From positions 13,681,684-13,745,683 of the forward strand of contig OX388328.1 of assembly GCA_947579605.1 (NCBI GenBank): a stretch of DNA of 64,000 bases, written 5' to 3'. The notes below the pieces were generated by a model, which saw only the letters and a list, made by a program, of their open reading frames with translations, was not told where the DNA came from and did no database searches. Positions 32,126 to 43,809 of the stretch are shown one piece after another; positions within the stretch are counted from its first letter, which is position 1, and each line of letters opens with the position of its first letter. Source of the DNA: Athripsodes cinereus. Taxonomy: Eukaryota > Arthropoda > Insecta > Trichoptera > Leptoceridae. A program made the translations under genes and the position numbers.

Positions 32126-32264
32126 CCAAGACAATGACCAATGTTGTGCAGTTTCGTCTGTATGGCTTTGAGTTTGTTTGGAAGGATGACTGCTAGTGCA
32201 GCCTGCGAAAGTTTTGGTGTTATACACACAATACAACCATAATACTCATGTAAATGTTGAAAAC

Positions 32265-32398
32265 TACTATTCTCAGCTACCGCGGGATTGGCATGTACGT
32301 TTTTTTTACTATAGTCATTTCGCGTATCGTAGTTTTAGGATCCAAACAAGATTTAAATCGTATTTAGATTGTGTCATGAGTAACCCTGCTGGTCATTT
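32265..32398. mobile_element. Half copy of MITE family E
   Basis: Ends ...atttagattgtgtcatgagt-aaccctgctgg, matching the right end of E1 including the CTGG flank. It includes 'taccgcgggattggcatgta', as in the interior of the 1.74 kb copy. Confidence 0.5.
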
Positions 32399-32689
32399 TT
32401 TTTTTTAATCTTTGACTCATGATGTATTGATACCAAATTCACTTTGATCTCTGTACTAAAAACAAAAGAAAAACAAAACAATACTCAATCATCACTTTAA
32501 CTACCTTCTTTACGTTCGAGAGTTTGTTGTAAACAATCATTACTTTACATTGATCTAGCTCTGTTTTTTTATTTTCCTTTTTATTACGTGTTAAATAGTT
32601 TAGCAATAAAAATGATTGAGTGTACTAAGCTGCAATTATTAATTCAGTTCTATCAGTATTTTTGAGAAAAGATTATGGTGCCAATATCT

Positions 32690-32896
32690 TGCTGATTTTT
32701 TTTCTTTGAATTAGATTAAAGGTAATTCAATTTGGAAGATATACCTATAAAATATTAGAAGTATCTGAGATGTGGTCCTCAACAAAAATTTTGGGAATAT
32801 CCAAGAAAGGGACAAATTTCAAAAATGACGAAGATCTTAACAACATCGAAGTACGAAGGAACCGGCTCAAGACCATATTAATATGTTGTATTTACT
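32690..32896. repeat. Direct repeat, left copy, flanking a SINE
   Basis: Blocks gaattagattaaaggtaatt, 'gggaatatccaagaaaggga', 'ctcaagaccatattaatatg', 'ttgtattta' recur in the same order at 33155-33300. A family 3 SINE lies between the copies. This is a ~150-200-bp local duplication, too long for a retrotransposon target duplication. Confidence 0.65.
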
Positions 32897-33154
32897 ACTA
32901 CTACTACTACTATACCATCACGGCATATCCCACAAGTGGGGCAGCCAGCAGATCAGCCGCATGTAAGAACACGCAAACTATCCTCCTCGTGCCAACACAA
33001 AATCAAGACATTCAGGATGGGTGGCAAGCCTCATCGCTGAATTTAAGATGTAAAATGTCTTAATTTTTTCGAACACCTGCCTTTTACAGGACACTCGAAA
33101 ACTTATGGAGAAGAGTGGGAGACCAATTCTTTACCGGGTGCTCCACGTTTTGAA
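32897..33154 (-). mobile_element. SINE family 3 copy, minus strand
   Basis: Plus strand (TAC)n start, catcacggcatatcccacaa, 'gatgggtggcaagcctcatc', 'aagatgtaaaatgtctta', 'cctgccttttacaggacact', ending 'accgggtgctccacg'. Full-length; the only complete minus-strand copy of this family in the window. Confidence 0.75.
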
Positions 33155-33300
33155 TTAGATTCAAGACAATTCAATTTAAAAGAGATATACTCTATAAGAA
33201 TTTCGGGAATATCCAAGAAATGGACAAATTTCTCAAATGCCGAATTAACAGAATCAAAAAACGAAGGTATCTGCTCAAGACTATATTAATATGTTGTATT
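33155..33300. repeat. Direct repeat, right copy
   Basis: Second copy of the 32690-32896 unit: ttttgaattagattcaagac, 'gggaatatccaagaaatgga', 'gctcaagactatattaatat'. Moderately diverged. Confidence 0.65.
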
Positions 33301-33604
33301 TATACAGTCTTTTATATTGCGCAGCCAAGGTGTTTACCTTCTTCCAGCCTCCCGACGTTCCTGTGTTTTGCCTACCACAATAATAACCGCAGAATGTAAT
33401 ACTTTTATGTGATAGGTATTAAAATTGTAAGTAAGACAATTAAGATATAATTATACTCGATACAATGAGACAAAATGATTGAAAAGTGAGTTTATACAAA
33501 TTTATTAAAGTAAAATTATCAGAAAAAAGTATCGTCGGTCGTCAAAATTTACTACACTGTTCTTAGACGATTCTGTTTAGATAGTCCAGTGAACTATTTG
33601 CGTT

Positions 33605-33895
33605 TATCATAACAAAAGTAAGATGTTGGCTGATACAGCACAGGGTGAGGCAAAATGCAGACTTGTTGAGCCATCTCGATCTCGCAAAACAGGCTTTGGA
33701 GATAGAGCGTTTAGTGTTGCGGGTCCCAGATGTTGGAACAAGCTGCCTCTGTGTCTGCGAGAGGAGGTGAATGGAGAGAGTTTTGAAAGAGGACTGAAGA
33801 CACACCATTTTGCTGGAAGTTTCGGGTGATGGATACGATAAACGGCGCCCTTGAGGTCATGTTATGAGTAAACGGCGCTTTACAAATTGTCCATG
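33605..33895 (+). pseudogene. L2-like LINE RT C-terminal fragment
   Basis: Frame QGEAKCRLVEPSRSRKTGFG, DRAFSVAGPRCWNKLPLCLR, EEVNGESFERGLKTHHFAGS, stop at ~33829. Then a GGCGCC-type 3'UTR (aacggcgcccttgaggtcat). This matches the L2 C-terminal ladder; compare 2.2 and 59.6 kb. Confidence 0.75.
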
Positions 33896-33896
33896 T

Positions 33897-33897
<1 letters not shown>

Positions 33898-33929
<32 letters not shown>
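33898..33929. repeat. (AT)n microsatellite
   Basis: About 15 uninterrupted AT dinucleotides immediately after the L2-like 3'UTR. Confidence 0.95.
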
Positions 33930-33933
<4 letters not shown>

Positions 33934-34969
33934 TGCAGACTTGTTCTATGAATAGATGACGGGTAGGTAGTCCATATACTCATTGTATAAAGTATAAGAC
34001 GTAATCCAAGGGTTTATTTAGAAGCGTTATTGTGTGCGGATATTCAATGAAAAATCCACAGAAGTCTAAGGCTATTAACTGTAGGCATTGTAGTATTCGG
34101 ACACTGGTGGCTCTCAGACTTGCGGCCTCTGAACGCCAATTAACACATTTTTGGACCCTTCACCGTGGTCTTCTGTTACTCACCAATTTTTATAAAATAT
34201 TTACTTATTCGATATTATTTCTGTTTTGTTACTTGTGTTATTCTTGTCCTCTTCTGTATATTTTGACTTAATTGTCATTATTTTATGTTTCACTAAATAA
34301 ACATATTTTCAAAAGGGGCATTGAGGAGAGAGTGTTGTTTAAAATATTACCACAATGGCAGTTTTGGCCGGTTGGGCCTTCAGGCCTGCCCAATGGCCCG
34401 CCCGTGAGGGCAAATTTAGTTTAATTATGCGGATAAATAGGAGTTCACAACTCCAGAGATCTTCAATGTAGGCTTACGTTTGTTTGAGATTGCATTCTAT
34501 CCTCCTGAAGGGAGTATCGAAGACCTTAATGCAGCATAAAAGATTCCCACTAGCCGGTATTTGCCAATCAGCAAATACGACAGCGTTTTTATAGTGTCAC
34601 CGGACCCGTCATCTGAAATCGGCTTCTTAAGGGACCATTCAACATTCAGGCACAACATTGAAAACATTGCTCTTCTAACAAAGTTTTTCGCGCCTTTGAG
34701 ATGGATATTTCACTAAACGCTGCCCAAGAAGTCATCCATCATCAACATCTTCATTAATCAAACCATTAATTATGCATTCTGTTCGCAACGCACATCTCCC
34801 ATTCGCTTATTCTCCTAGTATCTTTATTTCTCACATTATCTCGCGTTTTTCAACGACTGCTGATTTGATTTTTAGAATAAAACATTAATAAATCAAAATC
34901 AATCAACCATTTAGATTGGAAATCCATATTTACACAATAAAACATTTAATTGTTTGCTAATTGCTTGCT

Positions 34970-35200
34970 ATTAATTGCTAAATCCAATTAAAAAAAGTGA
35001 GAAAAGCACCCCAAAATTTACGTACAAAATTGGCTTAAATGATCACTTTCGATGTTCATGCAAAATTCATTGAAAAAGAGTAAAAAAATCATCCTAAAAC
35101 TTACGTATCAATTCTAGATTGGCTTAAGTGATCACTTTCGGTGTTCATGGAAAGCATTAATTTATCAATTCCGCCATTCTCGTTATCACGGGATAAGTTA
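34970..35200 (+). repeat. Dispersed repeat family D, two partial units in tandem
   Basis: Two units each with gtgagaaaag/agagtaaaaaa, 'cttacgtatcaattctag'-type, then ttggcttaagtgatcacttt and cggtgttcatgg. This mirrors the larger array at 3.0-4.07 kb. 33.93-34.97 kb shows nothing recognised. Confidence 0.6.
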
Positions 35201-35353
35201 AACCAATCAAATTTCTTTTTAATGCAAGCCAATTGAACTTATAATTCACGTGATCTGAACATTACATTCGTATGGCTGTTATTTTGAGTTGATACCAAGG
35301 TTCAGTTCAGTTGTTTTCTCCACGCAACCGTCTAATTATTTCATTACGCTTTA

Positions 35354-35355
<2 letters not shown>

Positions 35356-35414
<59 letters not shown>

Positions 35415-35419
35415 GTGTG
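35356..35419. repeat. (TG)n microsatellite
   Basis: Roughly 30 TG dinucleotides with one CG interruption near 35410. Confidence 0.95.
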
Positions 35420-35962
35420 ACAACAACTTATCTACGGCCTATTGGTATTTGGCTCTCAGCCATATTCTCTTGTCAATAGTTGGACTAGAGAAAATAACGA
35501 TATTGTTTTATGTATATTATACTTAAGTTCAACTCTTTCGAAAGCTTCGTCTATCAATCTTATTGTCCTAGTATTAAACGTTCCGTTATTGTTCATCAAT
35601 TTTTTTTCGTGCATTATTCAAAACTCAACCTAATCAGATATTATGTTTGTTCTGCTATCCGGAAAAATTTAGCAAATTAATATGAAAACTCTGCACAAAA
35701 TATGATTGGCATTCTCGTAAGTTATTTTAACACAAGTCTATATTAGACTACTTGATAAAGTGTCATGTCTTTTGCCAGATTCAATAATATAATTCCATTT
35801 GCCAGTTCGCCCTATAAACTACAAGCTGTCACAACTGAACAAAATTGATAGCAGAGACATAAAATGTCGGATGCACTGCCATTTTGATATGTTGTCACTA
35901 GTCGACAAAATGTCTGATTATAATGTTGTCTGTGAAGAATTGTTCAAAACTTCGTATTGTAT

Positions 35963-36200
35963 TCTGGCGACCGGTCTAGTACAAAGGTAATGCTCTTGTT
36001 TTTGAGCCATGAGATTCCGGGTTCGATTCTCGGGCAATATGAAGAATTACTTTTTCAATTTTTTCTGGGTTTGGGTATTACATGTATACGTGTTTGGTGC
36101 ATTATATATTTATGAGTATCGTCATGTTAGTACCCATAATACAAGATTCATAATTTAATTTGAGACTTACTCGATCTGTGTGAATTATCTTTGCATGTTA
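35963..36200 (+). mobile_element. tRNA-derived SINE, family 2
   Basis: Head ctggcgaccggtctagtaca, box B region ccgggttcgattctcggg, body 'tgggtttgggtattacatgt', 'gtacccataatacaagattc', 3' 'ctcgatctgtgtgaatta'. Diverged but full-length. Confidence 0.75.
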
Positions 36201-38270
36201 TTTATTTTATTTTTACAATATTAAAGAATCAAACAGTCATAACATAATATGTTAACAATTAATACACTCAACATGTGGACCAGCAAAGATTTTTACCAGA
36301 AATGTCTTAGTCTTGAGAAAAAAAGCAAAAGTTAAAATTTAAAAAAAAAAGTCAAAGTAAAGTTAATAATAAAAAAATCCCAAAATACTAGAAATCAAAA
36401 TAAAATCACCAATCCAGTATGAGTTACAAAGCCTAGCTAAACACACAGCCAATATCCAATGTCCCAAGGATGCTATGATCGAGAGAGACACGCATTCAAG
36501 CAAAAAATTCTTTTTTGAAAACCATGATTGTGAAGTCTTCTTGAAATCGTTCATTTGATCTTTAATGCTCACAGGGTGGTGTCAGGCCATTTAGGAAGGT
36601 GATTCAGCATCAATAATTCACCTCTTCCCACAGCATTTCCAACGCTATGATTTCACTGCTGTCCAAAATTTTGTAGTGCTTTTTTAAGAAAAAGTATCTT
36701 GTAGATTGGGCTAAGTAATTAGATAATATTGTTCCCTCTGTGTTCAACTGTCATTATTTATTCTAAAAAGATAGCTACGTATATACTTTTTCTTAATCTT
36801 AACAGAGACGATTTCTTCGAGGAGTCCTATGTTGTATGAAATAATAGTCCGATTTTAATGATTTAGATGCTAATACAGTTTGACATTCAATATTTTGATT
36901 GGTACGAGCTGCTTTGAAAAGCGTCGTTCGGGCATTCCTCAAGGTTTTTATCGTGCCCTTGACATGTCTATGAAAGTACTGAGTATAATTTTAGCATTAC
37001 ATGCATTTTACACTTTCATAATCTGAAAGAGTCTGCGCGATGTATCCTGATGAACATACTACGAATTTCTTTGATAAGCTTTATTTGAAGGATATGCGAT
37101 ATTACATACAAAAATATTGCAATGTTTTATGAATTGGCTAATAATTGTTTAAGCTTTTCCAATCCATATTATTAATGTTTTCAGGAATGATGCGTGGATC
37201 TCCGATAATCTCCTTCCTTCGAGTGTTCGGTCGCAGTGCTGAGGCAATCTTAAAAAAAAATATAATGTAAAAGTGCTCAAATTCCTAAAAATTGGCTCAG
37301 CACCGAAAACTCGAAATAGGAGAGTATGGGAGATCCACACAGCACACTGAAAACATAATTATGGCTTTGGCTAGCTTGAACATACTTTACTCCAGGAATG
37401 TCTACCGTTTCACCAAACCATTTGTCATAAGATATTTCCTGACAAACACTTCCAAAATTGCCAAAAATGATCTTCCGTTATGTCTGTTTATTGTGTGACT
37501 GTACATAGAATACCTAAACTTCAGTAGATCTTTTGGTATTATTTATTATGGATAACTAAGCAACACAATCAAACACAAACTGCGCTACAATTAAACACTG
37601 TTGTATAATTCTAAATGTTTTATTAATTTGTATTACAAAACAACAATTAGCAAATAATAATGGTTATACAACAGAAATTACAATATAACAAAGAGCTCAT
37701 TCATAAGAGCTTATGATACATTGTAAGAAACTCAGTCATAGACACAGATCTGATTAACTATAAATAAATTCATCATATCACATACTGATATACTGTATTG
37801 CAATATATATTAATATTCATAACAGGTAGGGTAAATATTGTAGCCATTGACAGGGTCTTTGACTGTCTCACAGTGGAATCAAATAGTATTCTTTGACTTT
37901 TTTAAATTATCTTTTATTATGCATTTCCACATGTTACACTAAGAAATTTGGAATATTTAAATACTTACCTAAGTCTTTTTTTTCTATTATTTATTTATTC
38001 ATGTTTTACTGTAAATTGATAACATACAATTGCATGGAAGATATACATATATTCAAATTAAATACAATCAACGGCTAATTTATCACAAATACGCGATTTC
38101 TTATAGCTAACCCAAATTTTGAATTTGTTATGCGTGGTTTTCGCACTTAGCTGGATTTTTCACAACTGCGTGAATGAAGATACTCATTATTAGACGTCTC
38201 ATCGCTCGGCATCGACTGAGCAACATCGGTTGAATACCGATTATGCCAATTCCCTCTAGTAGAAAACAAG
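36200..38270. other. No recognisable gene or repeat, one weak RT-like motif
   Basis: Mostly featureless AT-rich sequence. At ~36930-36980 (plus) RRSGIPQGFYRALDMSMKV resembles the G-I-P-Q-G RT motif. The L-G-P-L-L-F part is absent, so a decayed LINE is only a possibility. Confidence 0.35.
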
Positions 38271-38745
38271 AAATGTGTCCCGATGCTTACGAATCAGCTA
38301 AGGCTGGTTTAAGTACTCTTTATCCATAGTACTCTCTCCGATAGCTCTACATCCAATATCGAGCCTTGGCCTCTCGCAACATTCCCCTCCATCCTCCGAT
38401 GTCTTCAGCCGTCTAATTTCAATTTCCCATCTGGAGAAGCTGTGTCGCATCCTTTCTACCTTCTCAGTCTGGATCTTACCACTTTTCTCCTTCCACCTGG
38501 GTTTCCAGTCATAATTCGACATTTTCTGTCCATTTCCACCCCATCTCAATCTGAGAAGTCTCATATGGGTTGAGATATAAGAAGCTCATATGGGTTGAGA
38601 TATTATATATCATACAGTTCGGATGCGTCACTGTTCCTCTTCTTTCTTCTCAAGATCTTTGTTTTGAATACATATATCTAACATTTCGTCATCCTTGCCG
38701 TCAGTATAAGAGCCTCATGCCAATACAATTCTTACAAGAGTACTG

Positions 38746-38951
38746 AGGCCTGAGTCAATAACACATTTTCACGTTACGTTTTCGTTCCGTTAACGTTCGA
38801 GTAGGTATAGACGAAGTTGCAAACAAGTGTCAATTTCGTTGCTAAGATACACAATAGTTACGAAAATTAACACTTTGGCGTAACATCGTCTACATTTGAA
38901 CGCTAACGGAACGAAAACGTAACGTGAAAATGTGTTATTGACTCAGGCCTC
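38746..38951. mobile_element. Foldback MITE, family B copy 2
   Basis: A 206-bp element. Ends AGGCCTGAGTCAATAACACA and TGTGTTATTGACTCAGGCCT; arms continue ttttcacgttacgttttcgt and its complement. The interior gtgtcaatttcgttgctaag is identical to B1. The flanks (ctg/cag) extend the palindrome, so no target duplication can be assigned. Confidence 0.85.
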
Positions 38952-39406
38952 AGCAGGTAATGTTATGTTGGTTCTCCTGTGGATGCTACGTGACTCAAAG
39001 ACTGGCAACAAAGTTTGTGATTTAAATCAATGATAACTACCACGTCAAGAGAAACCCCTTTGTCAATCACTACAGACTTTACTCTATATAATTTTTACCT
39101 ATATGTATAAATTTGGCACATAGCCCAATAAACAATAAAATAAAGATAAAAAAATGATATTTATTATAAAGTTTCTACCTTATCTTACTGTCAATCGCTT
39201 TGTATCTTTTGAAGGGTAGACAGAGAGAAGATCATGATATGATAATATTTATTTTAATGATGTTATATTAATTTTTATATAACAGTAGTTATACACGGCT
39301 TTGCTCGAAGAAGAAACGTCTAATTGACAAATCAACAACTACTACTACTACTATTGTACAATGACAGCAGTAGAATGGAAATAAAAATGGAGTAGCTTGT
39401 AGACCT

Positions 39407-39861
39407 GGGCCCCTAGTCAAAACACATTTAAGCGTTACGTTTTCGTTCAAACAAGACGAGGTTGCGAGAACGCATCAATTTTCGTAGCTAAAATACACAA
39501 GTAGCTACGAAAATTGACGCGTTCTCGCAACGTCGTCAACGTTTGAACGGAAACGTTCAAACGTTGACGACGATTGCAAAATACGACAAAATTCATAGAC
39601 CTCACACATCTCTCGGATTGCAGTATTTTATGATCTTGAAGAGTACCTACATATATCCAATTATGGCTTGCAAAGCTCGCATCTCTGTGGTTCATAGGAT
39701 ACTTTTGGTTTTGGTTGTGTTTACCTTTATTTCTATGCCATAGGTGAGTATTGGGCGCACACATGTCTTGTAGATGCAGACCTTACTGACTGTTCTCATG
39801 TCTTTAATCCTCCAGATATCAACTTTTGAACAGCCTACTACGGCTGCAGCTTTATCTACCT
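39407..39861. repeat. Tandem block unit 1: MITE A2 plus RTE-C RT segment
   Basis: A ~455-bp unit: MITE A with a truncated right arm (39407-~39570), then reversed RT coding (39575-39861). Repeated as unit 2 at 39862-40323 with a few differences; a complete MITE A follows at 40324. The right arm stops at acgtttgaacg and continues into a second inverted cgttcaaacgttgacgacg piece. Confidence 0.85.
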
Positions 39862-40323
39862 GGGCCCCTAGTCAAAACACATTTAAGCGTTACGTTTTCG
39901 TTTCGTTTTCGTTCAAACAAGACGAGGTTGCGAGAACGCATCAATTTTCGTAGCTAAAATACACAAGTAGCTACGAAAATTGACGCGTTCTCGCAACGTC
40001 GTCAACGTTTGAACGAAAACGTTCAAACGTTGACGACGATTGCAAAATACGACAAAATTCATAGACCTCACACATCTCTCGGATTGCAGTATTTAATGGT
40101 CTTGTAGGGTACCTACATCCAATTATGGCTTGCAAAGCTCGCATCTCTGTGGTTCATAGGATACTTTTGGTTTTGGTTGTGTTTACCTTTATTTCTATGC
40201 CATAGGTGAGTATTGGGCGCACACATGTCTTGTAGATGCAGACCTTACTGACTGTTCTCATGTCTTTAATCCTCCAGATATCAACTTTTGAACAGCCTAC
40301 TACGGCTGCAGCTTTATCTACCT
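39862..40323. repeat. Tandem block unit 2: MITE A3 plus RTE-C RT segment
   Basis: A ~462-bp near-copy of unit 1. Its MITE has one extra copy of the cgttttcgttt segment. The small divergence between the units points to a recent duplication. Confidence 0.85.
40035..40323 (-). pseudogene. RTE-C LINE, RT thumb segment
   Basis: Minus strand: QVDKAAAVVGCSKVDIWRIK, DMRTVSKVCIYKTCVRPILT, YGIEIKVNTTKTKSIL, a stop, TTEMRALQAIIGC, then NTAIREMCEV. The Y-K-T-x-V-R-P-I-L-T-Y-G ... E-M-R-x-L-x-x-I-x-G series follows the palm domain in RTE/CR1-like RTs. It continues the RT of 40514-40830 across MITE A4. Duplicated at 39575-39861. Confidence 0.75.
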
Positions 40324-40513
40324 GGGCCCCTAGTCAAAACACATTTAAGCGTTACGTTTTCGTTCAAACAAGACGAGGTTGCGAGAGCGCATCAATTTTC
40401 GTAGCTAAAATACACAAGAAGCTACGAAAATTGACACGTTCTCGCAACGTCGTCAACGTTTGAACGAAAACGTAACGAAAACGTAACGCTTAAATGTGTT
40501 TTGACTAGGCCTA
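40324..40513. mobile_element. Foldback MITE, family A, complete copy 4
   Basis: About 190 bp with both ends: GGGCCCCTAGTCAAAACACA and TGTGTTTTGACTAGGCC. Long arms include aagcgttacgttttcgttca and complement. Inserted in RTE-C coding sequence between the palm and thumb segments. Confidence 0.85.
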
Positions 40514-40835
40514 CTGTGGTCGTATTTCTTTGGGAAGATCATAAGAACTTAATAGCTCACTGCTGAGGTAACTTAATCGCGTCACTTGTTCGACTTGCTG
40601 GTCACCTTTGCTCAGTTCACATTCAAGTAGTGATTCTTTCGAGATTGTCATCCATTTTATTTTGGGCACTGAAATAATCGTATTGTACTTAGAGCAAGCT
40701 TCGTTGAATTTGGTGAGCATTCTCTATAGGTCATCTTTACTGTCGGTTATAATTATTGTTGCGTCGTCAGCATAGCAGATAATGCCCACTAAAAATCCAT
40801 GGTGTATCCCAGATTCAGAGATGATGCGTATAGTT
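40514..40835 (-). pseudogene. RTE-C LINE, RT palm with YADD catalytic box
   Basis: Minus strand: SGIHHGFLVGIICYADDATI, IITDSKDD, a stop, RMLTKFNEACSKYNTIISVP, KIKWMTISKESL, VEQVTRLSYLSS. Y-A-D-D (near 40770) is the RT active-site motif, followed by the conserved T/SVxKTKxM-like and Y-L-G-like positions (here YLS). At least one stop codon and MITE A4 inactivate it. This is the only catalytic RT box found in the window. Confidence 0.8.
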
Positions 40836-41679
40836 CCAATCGAGGTTAAATCCAATTGAAATCGAATTTCAACTAAACATTAATAAATTCGTAAAGACAA
40901 TCTATTTTCCGACTACTCAATCCAATATGCATGTTACATTCTCCGCTAAATACACAAGAAAATCGTTGTCAAAAAATAGTTTTATTCCCAACAACGCTAC
41001 GTCCGTCTTACATTTTGTTTCAAACAACCATAAGTCCGCAGGCAGCCAATCACAGCTCTAGATTTATCCAAATGTAATATTGTGTACTTATGTAGTGTAA
41101 TCTGTGCGTGGGTATTCCAAAAACCGTTAAATTCCATATGAAAGTTTCAAACTCCGTTAAATCCAAAAATTATTTGATATTTATGAGGTTAATCTGTAGT
41201 ATTTTTTAATTATTTGTTGCATTAAAATTCAAAAAGAATTAAAATTCTCTAGAAAAACATTTTTAGAATTGAGCATACTTGCAACAACTACTTTCTCCAT
41301 ATATCAGTAGATATCAAACATAGAGCCATATGGGCCTACCAAAAAATCAAGTAAAATGGACTTAACGCCGATTGGAACTAAACACCTCAGATGTGGTTTC
41401 TTCTACAATTTTGTTTATAATGCAGTAAAACGTATAATGTTGTCAAATTCAGTTTGATAAATTCAACACGATTTTGATCAAGTCCTGTAGGTTGATAGCC
41501 CTAACTATTTTAATTATAATTGTCTTAGGCTACCATTTCCTGGGGCATTGTAGGTCAAAATGTTACAAGCATAAGAAATTATTAATAATCTTCAGCAGGG
41601 GTGGGCAGACTAACACCATCGAACAATAAAATAACAAGACAAGCGATCCACTTACAAGCAAATAAAAGTTCTAAGATTT

Positions 41680-41975
41680 TTTTGATTTTCCTTGCACTCT
41701 AAATTTTTACCACGCCCCGTCGCCAGATTTTCGAAAAGAGTATAGGTCAATGATATCTTTCATTATTTCCTCGGTTTTATTAAAGAGTTCCATACAATTT
41801 TTCAATGGCGATTTTTTTTTAAAAGGCTCACATTCTAAATATTCATAATTCCCTTGCATTCTAAATTTCTACCCCCCGTCGTCAACTTTTCAAAATGGTA
41901 TAGGAATTTGAAATGTCTTACGTTCTCCTCGGTTTTGTTGAAGAATATTGTATCAGAATTTTCACAAATGAGAAC
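41680..41975. mobile_element. hAT-like element interior, two tandem segments
   Basis: Two segments (41690-41800 and 41845-41960) each contain ttgcactctaaatttttacc-like, 'ccccgtcgcc/gtc', 'tttcgaaaagagtataggtc/tttcaaaatggtatagg', and 'tcctcggttttattaa'. They match the interior of the hAT-like element at 20.83-20.91 kb. A possible end, cagcaggggtgggcagact, is near 41595. Confidence 0.5.
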
Positions 41976-41999
41976 TTTTTAGACATTCTGTGGAGCGAA

Positions 42000-42240
42000 G
42001 AACTGGTCTCTCATTCTAGTCTGTAAGTTTTAAGTGTCCTTTAAAAGGCAGGTGTTGGAAAAAATGAAGACATTTTACATCTCAAATTCGGCAGTGATGA
42101 GATTTGCCACCCATCCTGAATGTCTTAAATTTTGGTTGACACAGAGAGGACACCTTGCATGTTTATTGTACGCAACTGGTCTCTTGGTGGGATACCCCAC
42201 CTGTTCGATATGCCGTGATGGGATAGTTGTTAATAGTAGA
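42000..42240 (+). mobile_element. SINE family 3 copy
   Basis: Blocks actggtctctcattctagtc, 'aaaaggcaggtgttggaaaa', 'cattttacatctcaaattcg', 'gccacccatcctgaatgtct', 'gagaggacaccttgcatg', 'atgccgtgatgggatag'. Confidence 0.7.
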
Positions 42241-42654
42241 CCTTTTAAAAGTATGCGCACGATCGACTGGTTGCCCACCACTGATCTACACAAATACATA
42301 TTAATATTAATCATTTATCATTAATTTTGGCATCAGATTGATCCATAATGATGATCTAGATTTAGATATAATATCATATAATTATAAATTGTGGTACAAT
42401 AAAAGCATCTCTGTCATTCTTATGTTATGATAAATCACGTTGCGCACTAGGTGTTTTCATCACATGCGCATTATTCATCGCGTTTAATAATACAACTTAT
42501 GATTTAATCACAAACTTAAACTTTGTACATTGTAGGAGCAAATGGATGCTTCTTTTGGATGATGCTTTTCTTTCTGTATTTGAAATTCTGAAATTTTTTA
42601 TAAAATGTGTGTATGACGAGTCCTAGTGCCTGCATAATAGGGGCTTAGGGTCTA

Positions 42655-43440
42655 TCTATCTATTCCCTCACGCCGTATCCCAAGTGGGGTAGGCAGAGAG
42701 AACGGAAAGCCAATTAGATCTGTCCTTACATACTTCTTTCGCCTCCTCCACAGTCACGCACGTCGATTTCTCTTACTCAAAACACGGCCGTCCTTGAGAA
42801 TTTGATCTACATGTTCAAGCCATGTAGTTCTCGGACGCCCGCGCTTCCTCACACCCCTCCTTTCAGCCAAGTATATCCTCTTTCTTATTCTTTCCTCTTC
42901 CATTCGTTCCTCATGACCAAACCATCTCAATTTATTCACACGCATTCTATCTACAACACTCCTTTTGCATCCACTCATTCTTCTAATATCATCATTCCTC
43001 ACTCTATCACGCAACGTTTACCAGCCATCCTCCTCAGCGATCTCATCTCCACAGCATTTATTCCACTTTCGTCCTTCTTTAACCATGTCCACGTTTCGCT
43101 TGCATACATAAGTGTCGGTACCAGGATCGTATTGTTATACTAGCAATTTAGCCATGTTCGACACATTGTCATTGCTAACAATGGGCCGAAGTGCACCGTT
43201 AATCCTAGCCCCGGCCACTTTCCTTCTTTCGATATCCTTGTCGCATCTTCCATCCCTCGCAAACAAACTTCCTAAATATACATACTCGTCCACTTGCTCC
43301 AAACATTCATTTCCAACCTTTATTTCACACATTGTTCTTTCAATCTCTCTTTCAAAAACCAGCACTTTCGTCTTTGTCACATTCATTTTCATCCCATTCA
43401 TACTACAACTATCATAAATACAACTGACACAATCTTTTGT
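42655..43440 (-). pseudogene. RTE-A LINE, longest copy (RT thumb to 3' end)
   Basis: Minus strand: MNGMKMNVTKTKVLVFEREI, EQVDEYVYLGSLFARDGRCD, KDIERRKVAGARINGALRPI, VSNDNVSNMAKLLV, a shift, ILVPTLMYASETWTWLKKDE, then NDDIRRMSGCKRSVVDRMRV, NKLRWFGHEERMEEERIRKR, RKRGRPRTTWLEHVDQILKD, ending VCKDRSNWLSVLSAYPTWDT. The order from Y-L-G-S (thumb) through W-F-G-H to R-P-R-T-T-W matches RTE-like RTs. It has a few frameshifts, and the YxDD region is truncated. Confidence 0.85.
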
Positions 43441-43617
43441 AAATCACATTCACACTCAGCCATTAATTCTTAGGGACCTTAGGGACAATTAGAAACAATA
43501 AATAAATAAATAAAAGTAAATACAAGATTGATAAATAAATAGCTTGGTATTAGCTTGATCGGTATGAAGACATGTGTAGTTAATATTGTCAATCGACGGT
43601 TCATTTATACTAATATC

Positions 43618-43806
43618 GAGTTCGTCGGTAGCCTGGAGGTAGAGTCTCGGCCTCGTGAACAAGGGGTCCCTGGTTCGATGCCAGGTGCCGGCAAACTCCC
43701 CTTTCACGACACAAGCTTTTAGCTTACTGTGAAAGGTGTATAAGGTTGTATTTGGGTTTTTAACAAAAAAAGTTCAGATATATCTTTTTAAAAAAAAAAA
43801 AAAATT
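43618..43806 (+). mobile_element. tRNA-derived SINE, family 1, complete
   Basis: Best copy: head tcggtagcctggaggtagag, box B ggttcgatgcc, ggtgccggcaaactcccctt, tcacgacacaagcttttagc, ttactgtgaaaggtgtataa, ggttgtatttgggtttttaa, a 'cagatatatct' end and a poly-A tail (43790-43804). The preceding tRNA-like part is ~75 nt. Confidence 0.85.
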
Positions 43807-43809
43807 ATA

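Noticed and set aside
36363..36572. 69-codon hydrophobic minus-strand ORF as a membrane protein
   Set aside because: No start context, no homologous motif, and the length is expected by chance in AT-rich DNA.
37178..37255. Second exon candidate after gttttcag
   Set aside because: No 5' splice site at a matching end and the frame soon runs into poly-A; no support.
39447..39764. 105-codon minus-strand protein
   Set aside because: Runs through MITE sequence into RT in the wrong frame; the RT motifs (YKTCVRPILTYG) are in another frame.
43618..43690. True tRNA gene
   Set aside because: Head of SINE family 1, followed by the family body and poly-A.
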